A DNA stretch of 48,395 bases from Bacteroidia bacterium (GTDB taxonomy: Bacteria; Bacteroidota; Bacteroidia; Bacteroidales; JAPLDU01). The DNA lies in the NCBI GenBank assembly GCA_026391255.1, contig JAPLDU010000052.1:1-48395 (forward strand), written 5' to 3'. The notes below the pieces were generated by a model. That model made no database searches. It was given only the letters and a program-made list of their open reading frames with translations, and was not told the origin of the DNA. Below are positions 18,101-25,900 of the stretch, in pieces; the stretch's first letter is position 1, and each line of letters begins with the position of its first letter. A program made the position numbers and the translations under genes.

Positions 18101-18365
18101 AATTGTATCCGAGATATTTGTTGACTGGATACCTGAATTATCTTCGGTAGGATTCCAGGCCGTCTGGGCAGGGTATTACGTGGAACCCAGGATGTTCATT
18201 GACACTGAGGCCGGGCTATTTCTTGGCCTGAGAGGACAGGGATTTATGCTTGGCCAATACCTAGCAAAGCTATACGTGGATAAGCTTACAGGGAAGCAAG
18301 TGCCTTCCTATTTTGACAGGCTCTCGCTCAAAGGAGATGGATTACCGGAAAAAGCTTTTAAATAA
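15132..18365 (+). CDS. Fused iron-sulfur/flavin dehydrogenase (HcnABC/opine/proline dehydrogenase type)
   Basis: A single 1077-residue polypeptide with the modules of a multi-subunit dye-linked dehydrogenase. In order: a plant-type 2Fe-2S domain with C60, C65, C68, C80; an FAD/NAD(P) oxidoreductase (112-415) with GAGPAG at 121 and VGAGNIG at 267; a ferredoxin module with C461/C467, C470, C474 and C495, C498, C501, C505; a BFD-like 2Fe-2S domain with C606, C608, C642, C647; and a DAO-type FAD amine dehydrogenase (about 702-1065) with GGGIGG at 710. HcnABC, octopine dehydrogenase and archaeal L-proline dehydrogenase complexes use these parts as separate subunits. The substrate is probably an amino acid or imino acid; sarcosine, proline, hydroxyproline or an opine are all possible. 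It is cytosolic, with no signal peptide. Confidence 0.85.
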   Translation: MFKITEHPILEIPVRDTVTFMFEGNMIAGEKGFTIAAALHQAGHPVHSHSLRNRNRSLECGIGKCGACEMLVDGTIRRICITSIDGVNEVHEIPSDYSPSAAKYKKDSAVNVYKTTVAIIGAGPAGLACREILNMHGVDNIVIDNNSKIGGQFIMQTHQFFFFEKEKKFGGMRGFDIATTLAGEDHRGIFLDSTVWDILEGKRIAVKNIKTEEIYFVDAGCIVVATGAVPFMPAFVNDDLPGVYTAAVVQKMMNNELTLLGKTVLTVGAGNIGYLTSYQLMQAGAKVKAIIEALPYEGGFPVQANRIRRLGIPVITSHILLKAIPNEDNTGITGAVIAECINFEPVPGKEKIIDGIDAINICTGLVSDDQLLIKGNEIFGRKCYGAGDAIRIGEGTSAVVRGKQVAFEILQELGESFNYDDYLVTSKEYIDSQQHPVRVIQDPYLPDVERMNKRPFVLIDCLYGFACNPCEFACPFGAITKTSTSTVPAIDFEKCTGCMACVYQCPGLAIFGYNVKKDWLFLPIEYEVKENSEIFLVNNQGEKLGNGLVEKILRKDNKTNIARLKSLDIKGKELTAVRGFIIKDAYPEKLEFILNDQPVGRLKYICHCDDVTLDEILETIGDRKFISVDEVKHTTRLGMGACRGKRCIKRLKQTIASEGISIVGDATPRGPLSNQVAIGEMYPWNLHENITTLNHHQPPQVIEVESLIAGGGIGGSALFRYLAEAGMNPVLINARRGASWRNIAGGRPAFSLPEIADIAVHNLEIFRELQRIKDINFLQTRYVTFAHDDEMYRALAESMSWSDAYLVDPKDFNKEISPHINPGLTTYIAAQITRDCWQATPGRVIDLIRHIGIEHGGRVLEDCELIDVRKQNDSFLITVKNHEKLYVRYKTPVFINALGPEASGFARMLGLETGLFPVKHQAFITRRLPYMGLNGAPLDMLIDRRKYRGFSAVYGQQLGETGQIIGCASPLIEPLETGKNLKINSKEFLEIVSEIFVDWIPELSSVGFQAVWAGYYVEPRMFIDTEAGLFLGLRGQGFMLGQYLAKLYVDKLTGKQVPSYFDRLSLKGDGLPEKAFK

Positions 18366-18373
18366 AGCTTTTT
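18349..18373. terminator. Possible bidirectional terminator over two stop codons
   Basis: AAAAAGCTTT (18349-18358), loop TAAAT, AAAGCTTTTT (18364-18373). The hairpin is flanked by A and T runs, so it could act in both directions. It contains the stop codons of both convergent genes (18358-18360 on minus, 18363-18365 on plus). The stem has only two G-C pairs, which makes it weak. Confidence 0.4.
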
Positions 18374-19146
18374 TGTCTGCCGTAAGATTTTTCCTGCATA
18401 TTCAATAAGGCCCGTTCGGCAGCATTCTGCTCGGCTTCTTTCTTTGAATAACCAATACCTGTTCCGGTAACAGTATTGCCTATCTTAACATATGATATGA
18501 ACTGGCCGGGTATGTCAGGGTCATTATCTGTCTCAAAACTGAAATCCTTCTTGTATTTCTGTGCCCATTCAATGAACTGGCTTTTGAAATTATTATCGGT
18601 AGCTTCCATCTGGTTAAGATCTATGTAGTTTTTTATCAGATAGTTAACGATATAATTCCTGCTGAAAACATAACCTTTGTCAAGGTAAACAGCTCCGATA
18701 AACGCTTCGAATGCATCGCCGTAGATATTTTTTTTCCCCGAGGGCCTGCTGATATGCGATACGATAAATTTTGTGAGCCCGATCTTTTTTGCCAGTCCGT
18801 TCAGGTATTCGCGGCTTACCATTTTCGAACGCATCTGGGTAAGAAATCCTTCATCCTCTCCCGGAAATTTCTGAAACAGAAAATCGGCTACTACTGTGTT
18901 TAATACGGCATCGCCAAGAAACTCCAGTCTCTCGTTGTTCAGGGTGTTTCCGCTGTTATCGGTCAGAGAAGCTGAACGGTGGGTAAAAGCGATCAGGTAA
19001 AACACATGATCGTTAGGATAAAAGCCAAGTGTTGACTTTACTGTCCTGTAAAAACTGCTTTTTGGGCTGAAAACCAGCTTGAATGGCAGGAGAAATTTAT
19101 TCTTCAGATTGTTAGATGACAAATTTTCTGAAAACAAGTGAAACAT
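18358..19146 (-). CDS. rnc: Ribonuclease III
   Basis: A 262-residue RNase III from the ATG at 19146; TTG and GTG codons further up are less likely. The endonuclease signature NERLEFLGDAVLN carries the Mg2+-binding acidic residues, with E and D of the second acidic cluster in GDAFEAFIGAVYLD. The dsRNA-binding domain lies in the last 70 residues (GIGYSKKEAEQNAAERALL). It processes rRNA precursors and double-stranded RNA. The start overlaps the fabF end by 35 nt, suggesting translational coupling in the acpP-fabF-rnc operon. The 3' end overlaps the convergent dehydrogenase gene by 8 bp. Confidence 0.95.
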   Translation of the reverse strand: MFHLFSENLSSNNLKNKFLLPFKLVFSPKSSFYRTVKSTLGFYPNDHVFYLIAFTHRSASLTDNSGNTLNNERLEFLGDAVLNTVVADFLFQKFPGEDEGFLTQMRSKMVSREYLNGLAKKIGLTKFIVSHISRPSGKKNIYGDAFEAFIGAVYLDKGYVFSRNYIVNYLIKNYIDLNQMEATDNNFKSQFIEWAQKYKKDFSFETDNDPDIPGQFISYVKIGNTVTGTGIGYSKKEAEQNAAERALLNMQEKSYGRQKSFI

Positions 19147-20365
19147 TATGTCCACCAAAGCCGAAAGTATTGCTGATGGATATTACTACTTTCCGCTGTT
19201 GAGCTTTATTGAATGTGTAGTTTATTTTATAATCGATCTGTGGGTCCTCTGTCTGGAAATTAATAGTTGGAGGAATAATATCGTATTTTGTAGCCATAAT
19301 AGCTGCAATAGATTCGATAGCTCCGGCTGCGCCAAGCAAGTGCCCGGTCATTGATTTAGTTGCGCTGACATTCAATCTGTAAGCATGATCACCAAATACA
19401 CGCTTAATAGCCATCACTTCCGATATATCGCCCAAAGGAGTGGAAGTGCCGTGAACATTGATATAATCAACATCCGCAGTAGTAATACCGGCATCCTCAA
19501 GAGCTAATTTCATAACAGTGGAAGCGCCAAGTCCTTCCGGGTGGGGAGCAGTAAGGTGATAAGCATCGGCAGACATACCGGTTCCGATCACTTCAGCATA
19601 GATCTTTGCTCCTCTTTTAACAGCATGTTCATATTCTTCAAGAATCAGGCAGCCTGAACCTTCACCCATCACAAAACCATCGCGGGTAAGATCGAAAGGG
19701 CGTGAAGCGGTCAGGTAATTCTCATTATTGGTTGAAATAGCATGCATAGCATTAAAACCTCCGATCCCGATTTCATGAATTACGGCTTCCGAACCACCGG
19801 AAACAAAGATATCTGCTTTGCCGAGCTTGATGTAATTATATGCATCAGCAATTGCATTTGCTGACGAAGCACATGCGGAAACAGTTGTATAATTTGGACC
19901 CCTGAAACCATATTTGATCGATATGTGACCAGATGCAATATCGGCAATCATTTTTGGTATGAAGAACGGGCTGAATCTTGGAGTGCCATCGCCGGCACAG
20001 AAAGCTTTAGTTTCTTCATAAAAGGTTTGTGCTCCCCCGATTCCCGAACCCCATATAACTCCAACCCTCTCAAAATTAACCGTCTCAGGAGTAATCCCTG
20101 CATCCCTGACTGCTTCGTCGGCAGCTACTAAGGCAAACATTGCATAAGGGTCAAGTTTTTTGACTTCTTTCCGGTCAAAATATGTGTTCGGATCGAAATT
20201 CTTAACCTCACAGGCAAATTTGCTTTTGAATTTTGAAGCATCAAACCGAGTAATAATATTAGCGCCACTGACGCCATTAACCAAGCCATCCCAGTAATCC
20301 CTGAGATTATTACCCAATGGGGTAATAGCGCCTATGCCTGTAACTACTACTCGTTTAATCTGCAT
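19112..20365 (-). CDS. fabF: 3-oxoacyl-ACP synthase II (KAS II)
   Basis: A 417-residue condensing enzyme that elongates acyl-ACP with malonyl-ACP in type II fatty acid synthesis. The catalytic triad is visible: C165 in VSACASSANA, H305 in NVHGTSTPLGD and H342 in TGHLLGAAG. The ending FGFGGHNVSLVFRKF is typical. The start MQIKRVVVTGIGAITPLG is canonical. It lies 15 nt after acpP and overlaps rnc, forming the usual Bacteroidota operon under the acpP promoter. Confidence 0.97.
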   Translation of the reverse strand: MQIKRVVVTGIGAITPLGNNLRDYWDGLVNGVSGANIITRFDASKFKSKFACEVKNFDPNTYFDRKEVKKLDPYAMFALVAADEAVRDAGITPETVNFERVGVIWGSGIGGAQTFYEETKAFCAGDGTPRFSPFFIPKMIADIASGHISIKYGFRGPNYTTVSACASSANAIADAYNYIKLGKADIFVSGGSEAVIHEIGIGGFNAMHAISTNNENYLTASRPFDLTRDGFVMGEGSGCLILEEYEHAVKRGAKIYAEVIGTGMSADAYHLTAPHPEGLGASTVMKLALEDAGITTADVDYINVHGTSTPLGDISEVMAIKRVFGDHAYRLNVSATKSMTGHLLGAAGAIESIAAIMATKYDIIPPTINFQTEDPQIDYKINYTFNKAQQRKVVISISNTFGFGGHNVSLVFRKFVI

Positions 20366-20380
20366 AAAGGATGATTTTTG

Positions 20381-20620
20381 TTATTGTTTTGCGTTTTCTT
20401 CGATGTACTTGATTGCATCCCCTACTGTACCGATCTTTTCTGCCTGATCGTCCGGTATTGCAATGTCAAATTCCTTTTCGAATTCCATGATTAACTCAAC
20501 GGTGTCAAGTGAATCTGCACCTAAATCATTGGTAAAACTAGCTTCCGGAGTAACTTCATTTTCGTCAACTCCTAACTTATCAACGATAATAGCTTTTACT
20601 CTTGATGCAACATCTGCCAT
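20381..20620 (-). CDS. acpP: Acyl carrier protein
   Basis: A 79-residue acidic protein with the phosphopantetheine attachment serine S37 in [17 protein letters not shown]. It carries growing acyl chains in fatty acid and lipid A synthesis, and FabF directly downstream uses it. It is the first gene of the acpP-fabF-rnc operon, with a matching promoter about 45-75 nt upstream. Confidence 0.97.
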   Translation of the reverse strand: MADVASRVKAIIVDKLGVDENEVTPEASFTNDLGADSLDTVELIMEFEKEFDIAIPDDQAEKIGTVGDAIKYIEENAKQ

Positions 20621-20662
20621 AATTTTATAATTTTAAATTAATATTTTTAAATAATCAGGCTG

Positions 20663-20694
20663 CAAAGAAAGGAAATTCGCAAAAAATAATCAAA
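20663..20694 (-). promoter_or_regulatory. Promoter of acpP-fabF-rnc
   Basis: On the minus strand: TTTG (20694-20691), 20 nt, TTTCTTTG (20670-20663). One base departs from TAnnTTTG. The leader would be about 35 nt. Confidence 0.6.
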
Positions 20695-20818
20695 AAAAAA
20701 TGGAATTTTTATTCCCTTTGCTCCTGGTTTTTTTGTGAATCGTAATAAATACCTTATGTTTAGGAAGTAATTAATATTCAATTATTCGCAAATATTCAGG
20801 TAGTTCAGGTAATAATTA

Positions 20819-20918
20819 ATAGTCGTAAGTCGTAAGTCATAAGTCGTAAGTCGTAAGTCATAAGGCATAAGGAATAAGTTGAAATTCATAACTTGTAACT
20901 CGTTCCGCATCAGGCGGA
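20819..20918. repeat. AGTCGTAAGTCATA array and micro-palindrome
   Basis: Tandem AGTCGTA/AGTCATA words (20819-20860) grade into AAGGCATAAGGAATAAG. TCCGCATCAGGCGGA (20904-20918) then sits inside AACTCGT...TCGTAATTCGTAA words. This is the same micro-palindrome found at 6132, 27659, 33819, 39608 and 39862. It fills the gap between the divergent acpP and purN genes. Confidence 0.8.
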
Positions 20919-20964
20919 TCGTAATTCGTAAATTTCTGAGTACTAACATTTATCTACATAAAAA

Positions 20965-21540
20965 ATGAAAAACATAGCCATATTTGCCTCCGGTTCCGGA
21001 ACCAATACCGCGCATATTATTAAGTATTTCGAAAATAATCAGGCCATCCATGTTTCAATGGTGCTTTCGAATAAAAAAGATGCGTATGTCCTTGAAAGAG
21101 CTGCATCTATGAACGTGAAGACCATATTTTTTTCAAGGGATCAGTTTTATTCTTCAGATGAAATTCTTAATACCCTGAAACAGCATGATATTGATTTTGT
21201 AGTGCTGGCCGGTTTCCTTTGGTTAGTCCCTGACAATCTGCTGGCAGCTTACCGGCAACGGATCTTGAATATTCATCCTGCCCTTCTTCCTGCTTATGGC
21301 GGAAAAGGAATGTATGGTATGAAAGTTCATGAATCAGTTAAAAATAACGGCGATAAAAAAACAGGGATCACCATTCATTATGTAAATGAAACATATGATG
21401 ACGGGCAAATCATTTTTCAGGCCGAATGTCCGGTCTTTCCGGATGATACACCCGAGGATATTGCCGGCAGGGTGCATGAACTTGAGTATAAGTACTACCC
21501 GGAAATAATAAATAAAATATTGATGGAGAAACTGTTTTGA
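20965..21540 (+). CDS. purN: Phosphoribosylglycinamide formyltransferase
   Basis: A 191-residue GART: it transfers a formyl group from 10-formyltetrahydrofolate to GAR in purine synthesis. The nucleotide loop FASGSGTN is at 7-14. Catalytic residues are N102 and H104 in LNIHPALLPAYGG and D145 in YDDGQI, matching the E. coli N106, H108, D144 triad. Length is normal. It is divergent from acpP, with no clear Bacteroidota promoter visible in the repeat-rich gap. Confidence 0.95.
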   Translation: MKNIAIFASGSGTNTAHIIKYFENNQAIHVSMVLSNKKDAYVLERAASMNVKTIFFSRDQFYSSDEILNTLKQHDIDFVVLAGFLWLVPDNLLAAYRQRILNIHPALLPAYGGKGMYGMKVHESVKNNGDKKTGITIHYVNETYDDGQIIFQAECPVFPDDTPEDIAGRVHELEYKYYPEIINKILMEKLF

Positions 21541-21579
21541 AGTTATTAAAAGTTCAGGTTTTTGATATGTTCAATTTAG

Positions 21580-21699
21580 TACCCGCCCCTAACCCCTCCC
21601 TGCGAGCAAGGAGGGGAAATGATCCCCGCGAAATTCGGACTTAAAACATAATGGAAAATCCCCTCCCTGCCAGCAGGGAGGGGACAATGGGGAGGGTAT
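21580..21699. repeat. C-rich palindromic element
   Basis: TACCCGCCCCTAACCCCTCC at the left is answered by the inverted GGGGACAATGGGGAGGGTA at the right (ending near 21698). Each arm carries its own hairpin: CCCTCCCTGC..GCAAGGAGGGG at 21595-21616, and CCCCTCCCTGCCAGCAGGGAGGGG at about 21660-21683. The GC richness stands out sharply from the surroundings. It is non-coding, about 120 bp, and similar elements are common in Bacteroidota drafts (recalled). Confidence 0.75.
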
Positions 21700-21783
21700 G
21701 AAAAACAAGTTAATACAATAATAATCAAACATATAATATAATTTATACAGTTTCAAATTAAAATTCAAAATAATTTCGGAATC

Positions 21784-22827
21784 ATGATGAATGATAATAA
21801 CAGATCCCCACAGACCAGTTTGTCAGAACTGGGTGAATTTGGCCTGATCAGGCATCTTACATCAGATATTGTTTTAAAACATAAAAGCTCGGTAAAAGGT
21901 ATTGGAGATGATGCCGCATTGCTTGATTATCCTGATAAGCTTATGGTTCTTACCACCGACCTGCTGGTGGAGGGTATTCACTTTAACCTGGTATATACAC
22001 CGCTGAAACATCTCGGATATAAATCTGTAATTGTAAATCTGTCTGATATTTATGCCATGAACGCTATTCCACGGCAAATCACAGTTTGCATAGCGATTTC
22101 CTCACGTTTTACCCTGGAAGATATTGAAGAACTTTATTCCGGAATCCGCCTTGCCTGTGATAAATATGAAGTCGACCTGGTGGGTGGCGATACCTCCTCT
22201 TCCCTTACCGGACTTATGATCAGTGTCACTGCAGTGGGTGAAGCAGAAAAGAATGAAACCGTATTGAGAAGTACAGCCGGCATCAATGACCTGGTATGTG
22301 TCTCAGGCAACCTGGGAGCTGCCTATATGGGACTTCAATTACTCGAGAGGGAAAAGGAAGTATTTATGAATAGCAATGACATACAACCTGTTTTGACCGG
22401 CTGGGAGTACATTCTCGGCAGACAACTGAAACCGGAAGCCCGCAGGGATATTATCCGTAAATTCAAAGAACTGGGCATGAAACCAACAGCTATGATAGAT
22501 ATTTCAGATGGATTGTCTTCGGAGATACTTCATATTTGCAACGGATCAAATACCGGTTGCCGGCTGATCGAGGAAAAAATCCCGGTGGCCGCCCAAACCC
22601 GTGAAATGGCTGCCGAGTTTAATATTGATCCTCTGATTTGTGCCCTGAACGGTGGCGAGGATTACGAATTGCTTTTTACAGTTGCGCAATCCGATTATGA
22701 TAAGTTGCAAAGTATCCCTGATATCTCCATCATTGGATTTATCACAGCACCTGAAGAAGGAGTAAAACTGCTTACCTCTGCAGGACAGCTCGTGACAATC
22801 ACCGCCCAGGGATGGAAGTCATTGTAA
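21784..22827 (+). CDS. thiL: Thiamine-monophosphate kinase
   Basis: A 347-residue ThiL that phosphorylates thiamine monophosphate to thiamine diphosphate, the last step of the cofactor pathway. Family motifs are SELGEFGLIRHL at the N-terminus, GIGDDAALLD (Mg-binding Asp pair), TTDLLVEGIHF, VGGDTSSS and the ISDGLSSEI and NGGEDYELLF segments. The start may be 21784 or the next codon. The TAA stop is followed without spacing by the left arm of the S23 cassette. No thi genes or TPP riboswitch are nearby. Confidence 0.94.
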   Translation: MMNDNNRSPQTSLSELGEFGLIRHLTSDIVLKHKSSVKGIGDDAALLDYPDKLMVLTTDLLVEGIHFNLVYTPLKHLGYKSVIVNLSDIYAMNAIPRQITVCIAISSRFTLEDIEELYSGIRLACDKYEVDLVGGDTSSSLTGLMISVTAVGEAEKNETVLRSTAGINDLVCVSGNLGAAYMGLQLLEREKEVFMNSNDIQPVLTGWEYILGRQLKPEARRDIIRKFKELGMKPTAMIDISDGLSSEILHICNGSNTGCRLIEEKIPVAAQTREMAAEFNIDPLICALNGGEDYELLFTVAQSDYDKLQSIPDISIIGFITAPEEGVKLLTSAGQLVTITAQGWKSL

Positions 22828-23281
22828 ATTTGAATATTTGAGGATTTGAGGATTTGAAAATTTGAAAAATCTAAAATAATCATGATAATTATGAGACAGG
22901 ATAGAGATAATTTGATTTTGAAACTTACTCTTGAGTTTGCTTTGAATGTCATTGAATATACGGAATTGCTTGAGAATAATAAAAAGTACGTTATAGCCAG
23001 CCAATTATTGAAATCAGGGACTTCAATAGGTGCAAATGTAAGAGAAGCACAAAATGCTGAAAGTAAACCGGACTTTATTCATAAAATGAAGATAGCATCA
23101 AAAGAAGCCGAAGAAACTGCTTATTGGTTGACTCTTTGCGAGATGTCTGTTAATTTCCCTAAAGACGAACGATTAAGTGAAAAACTCCAATCCATTATCA
23201 ATGTACTATCTAAAATAATAATTACTTCAAAATGTCAATAATATAATCCTCAAATTTTCAAATCCTCAAATTTTCAAATTA
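22828..23281 (+). mobile_element. Putative S23 cassette with TTTGAA inverted arms, copy 1
   Basis: The left arm (22828-22869) and inverted right arm (23248-23281) consist of TTTGAGGATTTGAAAATTTG units and bracket one gene (22891-23241) with almost no other sequence. The arms begin at the base after the thiL stop. The arrangement recurs at 37141-37609. Mobility is inferred from recurrence; no transposase or target duplication was identified. Confidence 0.5.
22891..23241 (+). CDS. S23 four-helix-bundle protein (23S rRNA intervening-sequence protein family)
   Basis: A 116-residue helical protein starting MRQDRDNLILKLTLEFALNV. Core motifs LLKSGTSIGANVREAQNAES and FIHKMKIASKEAEETAYWL define the S23/IVP family (PF05635, TIGR02436). 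These proteins were first found in intervening sequences of 23S rRNA genes and are related in fold to the Avd protein of diversity-generating retroelements. Function is unknown. The ATG at 22891 is preferred over 22882 because it aligns with the second copy at 37208, which is about three quarters identical by eye. It lies inside paired inverted arms. No reverse transcriptase or rRNA gene is in the window. Confidence 0.9.
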   Translation: MRQDRDNLILKLTLEFALNVIEYTELLENNKKYVIASQLLKSGTSIGANVREAQNAESKPDFIHKMKIASKEAEETAYWLTLCEMSVNFPKDERLSEKLQSIINVLSKIIITSKCQ

Positions 23282-23305
23282 TTTCAGCGTTTATTTAAAT
23301 AAGTT

Positions 23306-25873
23306 TTGAAAAAGCTCATTAAATATTTCTTTATCAGCCTTCTTGCTGTTATATTTCTGATAGTGGCAGCATCTCTGGCAATTGGCTTGCTTTATGGCGA
23401 TAAGATCAAAGGCATTCTGGTAAATGAACTTAATAATCAGATCACTGCAAAAGTCACGGTGGGCAATATCAGGTTCAGCCTTTTGAGGCATTTCCCCGAT
23501 GCGACTCTTGTTCTCGAAAATGTTTATGCTGCAAATGCACCGGGAGTTGATATTCCTTCCTTCGGTAAACTACAGAGCGATATGTTGTTTTGCGTGAGAA
23601 AACTGGTACTCCGTTTTAATGCCCTTGATATTTACCATGGCCGGTATGTACTTGAAATGATAAGCCTTGAAGATGGTAAAATCAATCTGTTTACTGATGC
23701 TGCAAACCATTCCAATTATTACATCTGGAAAAAAACAGAAGGCAAAGAGATCACAGGCTTTCATCTTGAACTGAAAAAAGTAAGTTTTGAGAATATTGAA
23801 TTCCTGTATGCAGATATTTCGGATCATATCGTTTTGAAGAATAGTACAAAAGACCTGCAATTATCGGGTGATTTCACGTCCGGGAATGCGATGCTGAAGA
23901 TAAAGGCAGGTATGTTTATCCAATATCTTGCATACAGGAATGAAGAATGCCTGAAACCGGGTAACCTGAAAACCCGGTTTGGCCTGGTAATCAGGGATGG
24001 AAAAATAATGATCGGCGACGGAGCCAGTTCTTATGAAGGGACTGACTTCAATGTGACAGTAAGTTATGATAACCGGAACAGAGGAATGACGGATATCACG
24101 GCTTATGCAAAGGATGTGGATATCTATTCTTTTCTGAAATTGATTCCTGATCACTACAGGAAATATACCCTGTCTTACGGGATCAACGGGAATGCGGATA
24201 TTAACTTTAGCCTCAGAGGCGAATCCGAAGGAACTGTTCCTTATCATATTGAGGTTGGTTTTGCTGTTTCAGATGCCAGACTGGAAGATAAAAAAATACC
24301 ACTGGAACTGAAGGATATCAGCCTGAAGGGAAACTTTTCAACGGGTACTACCGACCTGGCTCCTGCATGGAATCTCAGGCTGGATCAGGTAAAACTGAAA
24401 ACTTCCGGAGGCAGTACGTTATCAGGAAGTGTAAGCCTGGTAAATTTTGATGTGCCCCGGATCATTATCCAGACAAAATCTGAGTTGGAAACTAATGACC
24501 TTCAGATGTTTTGCGGAAAAGATTTACTCTCCGATGAAACAGGAAGTATCCTGCTCGATTGCCGTATTGACCTGAGTTTGCTGAATGCCGGCGATGTTCC
24601 GGCAGACAATATTTCACAACTAAACCTGAATGGTTCGGTCAGCTTCGATAATGCAGGATTCAGGTTGCAAGGCGGTACTCTGGCTTTGAGTAATATTATA
24701 GGCAACTGTACATTGGCCGACAATGACCTCACAACCAGGAACCTGGCCGTGAATGTTTCCGGTAATGAATTCATTATTAGTGGAACAGCCAATAAACTCA
24801 TTGATTTTCTGATCCGGAAAAACAGGAAACTGGATGTTGTTGCTGATGTGAGTTGTAAAAATTTGGATATGAATAAATTTGCCGGCGGTGGTAAGGGTTC
24901 AGATTCGTTAAAAATTATTCTGCCATCAAACATCAGCGCCAGTCTGGATATGAGAATAGCTAAATTCAGGTTCGATGAATTCAGCGCAGAAAATATGACT
25001 GCGAAAATGGTTTTATCCTATCCTGAAATTAAAATAAGCGCATATTCCTTCAGGACAATGAAAGGAAGTATGGAAGGCGAAGCTGTTGTAGCGGTGAACC
25101 CAAACGGACAGTTTTCAGTGAAAAACAAAAGCCGGCTTGATCATATTTCAATCACAGACATGTTTCATTCCTTCCTTAATTTTGGCCAGGATTACCTGCA
25201 GGAAAAGCACCTGAAAGGCTTTTTAACTGCGGATATTAATCTGGCAGGCATTTGGAATGCAGATATGACGGCCTCAGACAAGGATCTCAATATGGATGCA
25301 AAAGTCGAAATCAGCAATGGCGAACTCATTGGTTTTGAACCGATGATGAACCTCTCAAAATTTATTGAAGTCAATGAACTGAAAGATATTAAATTTTCAA
25401 AACTCACGAATGATATCACAATTCACAACAGGTTGATCACCATTCCCGACATGGATATTAATTCATCAGCCCTCAATGTGAGTGTATCCGGCGTCATGGA
25501 TTTTGATAAAAACCTGGCTTGCAAAGTCAGGGTGTTGTTGTCTGATGTACTGGCAAAAAAAGCCGGTAAGAATAAAAAGGAAAATGATGAATTCGGAGTC
25601 ATCGAGGACGATGGTGAGGGGAAGACAATGCTCTACCTGCTTATTTCCGGAAAGGCCGGCAATTATAAGGTTAGTTATGACACTCAGGCTGCAAAAGATG
25701 CACTGAAGAATCATTTCAGGGATGAAAAAAAAGAAGTCAGATCAATACTAAAAGATGAGTTTGGCTTGTTTAAAAGCGATACCACTCTTTCGGTTCCGAA
25801 AAAGAAAATAACAAAGACAAAAAAGGTGAGGATAGAATGGAAAGACGAGAAAGAGGAGCCTCCAAAGGATTAA
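23306..25873 (+). CDS. AsmA-family membrane-anchored protein
   Basis: An 855-residue protein beginning at a TTG codon; an in-frame stop lies 6 nt upstream and no ATG fits. One N-terminal helix (about 6-30, FFISLLAVIFLIVAASLAIG) anchors a large periplasmic region rich in beta strands. The segment after the helix (VGNIRFSLLRHFPDATLVLENV) and the repeated short strand patterns fit the AsmA family, thought to form lipid-transfer bridges between inner and outer membrane. A Lys-rich tail (KKKITKTKKVRIEWKDEKEE) follows. Exact substrate is unknown. It starts 24 nt after the S23 cassette. Confidence 0.8.
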   Translation: MKKLIKYFFISLLAVIFLIVAASLAIGLLYGDKIKGILVNELNNQITAKVTVGNIRFSLLRHFPDATLVLENVYAANAPGVDIPSFGKLQSDMLFCVRKLVLRFNALDIYHGRYVLEMISLEDGKINLFTDAANHSNYYIWKKTEGKEITGFHLELKKVSFENIEFLYADISDHIVLKNSTKDLQLSGDFTSGNAMLKIKAGMFIQYLAYRNEECLKPGNLKTRFGLVIRDGKIMIGDGASSYEGTDFNVTVSYDNRNRGMTDITAYAKDVDIYSFLKLIPDHYRKYTLSYGINGNADINFSLRGESEGTVPYHIEVGFAVSDARLEDKKIPLELKDISLKGNFSTGTTDLAPAWNLRLDQVKLKTSGGSTLSGSVSLVNFDVPRIIIQTKSELETNDLQMFCGKDLLSDETGSILLDCRIDLSLLNAGDVPADNISQLNLNGSVSFDNAGFRLQGGTLALSNIIGNCTLADNDLTTRNLAVNVSGNEFIISGTANKLIDFLIRKNRKLDVVADVSCKNLDMNKFAGGGKGSDSLKIILPSNISASLDMRIAKFRFDEFSAENMTAKMVLSYPEIKISAYSFRTMKGSMEGEAVVAVNPNGQFSVKNKSRLDHISITDMFHSFLNFGQDYLQEKHLKGFLTADINLAGIWNADMTASDKDLNMDAKVEISNGELIGFEPMMNLSKFIEVNELKDIKFSKLTNDITIHNRLITIPDMDINSSALNVSVSGVMDFDKNLACKVRVLLSDVLAKKAGKNKKENDEFGVIEDDGEGKTMLYLLISGKAGNYKVSYDTQAAKDALKNHFRDEKKEVRSILKDEFGLFKSDTTLSVPKKKITKTKKVRIEWKDEKEEPPKD

Positions 25874-25900
25874 ATAGTGTTTGTCAAAAAACTCAGTACT

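Noticed and set aside
21580-21699. Rho-independent terminator of purN
   Set aside because: Strong hairpins but no T-run after them; the two-armed symmetric design fits a dispersed element.
22891-23241. S23 protein as Avd of a diversity-generating retroelement
   Set aside because: No reverse transcriptase, template or variable repeat nearby; motifs match the stand-alone S23 family.
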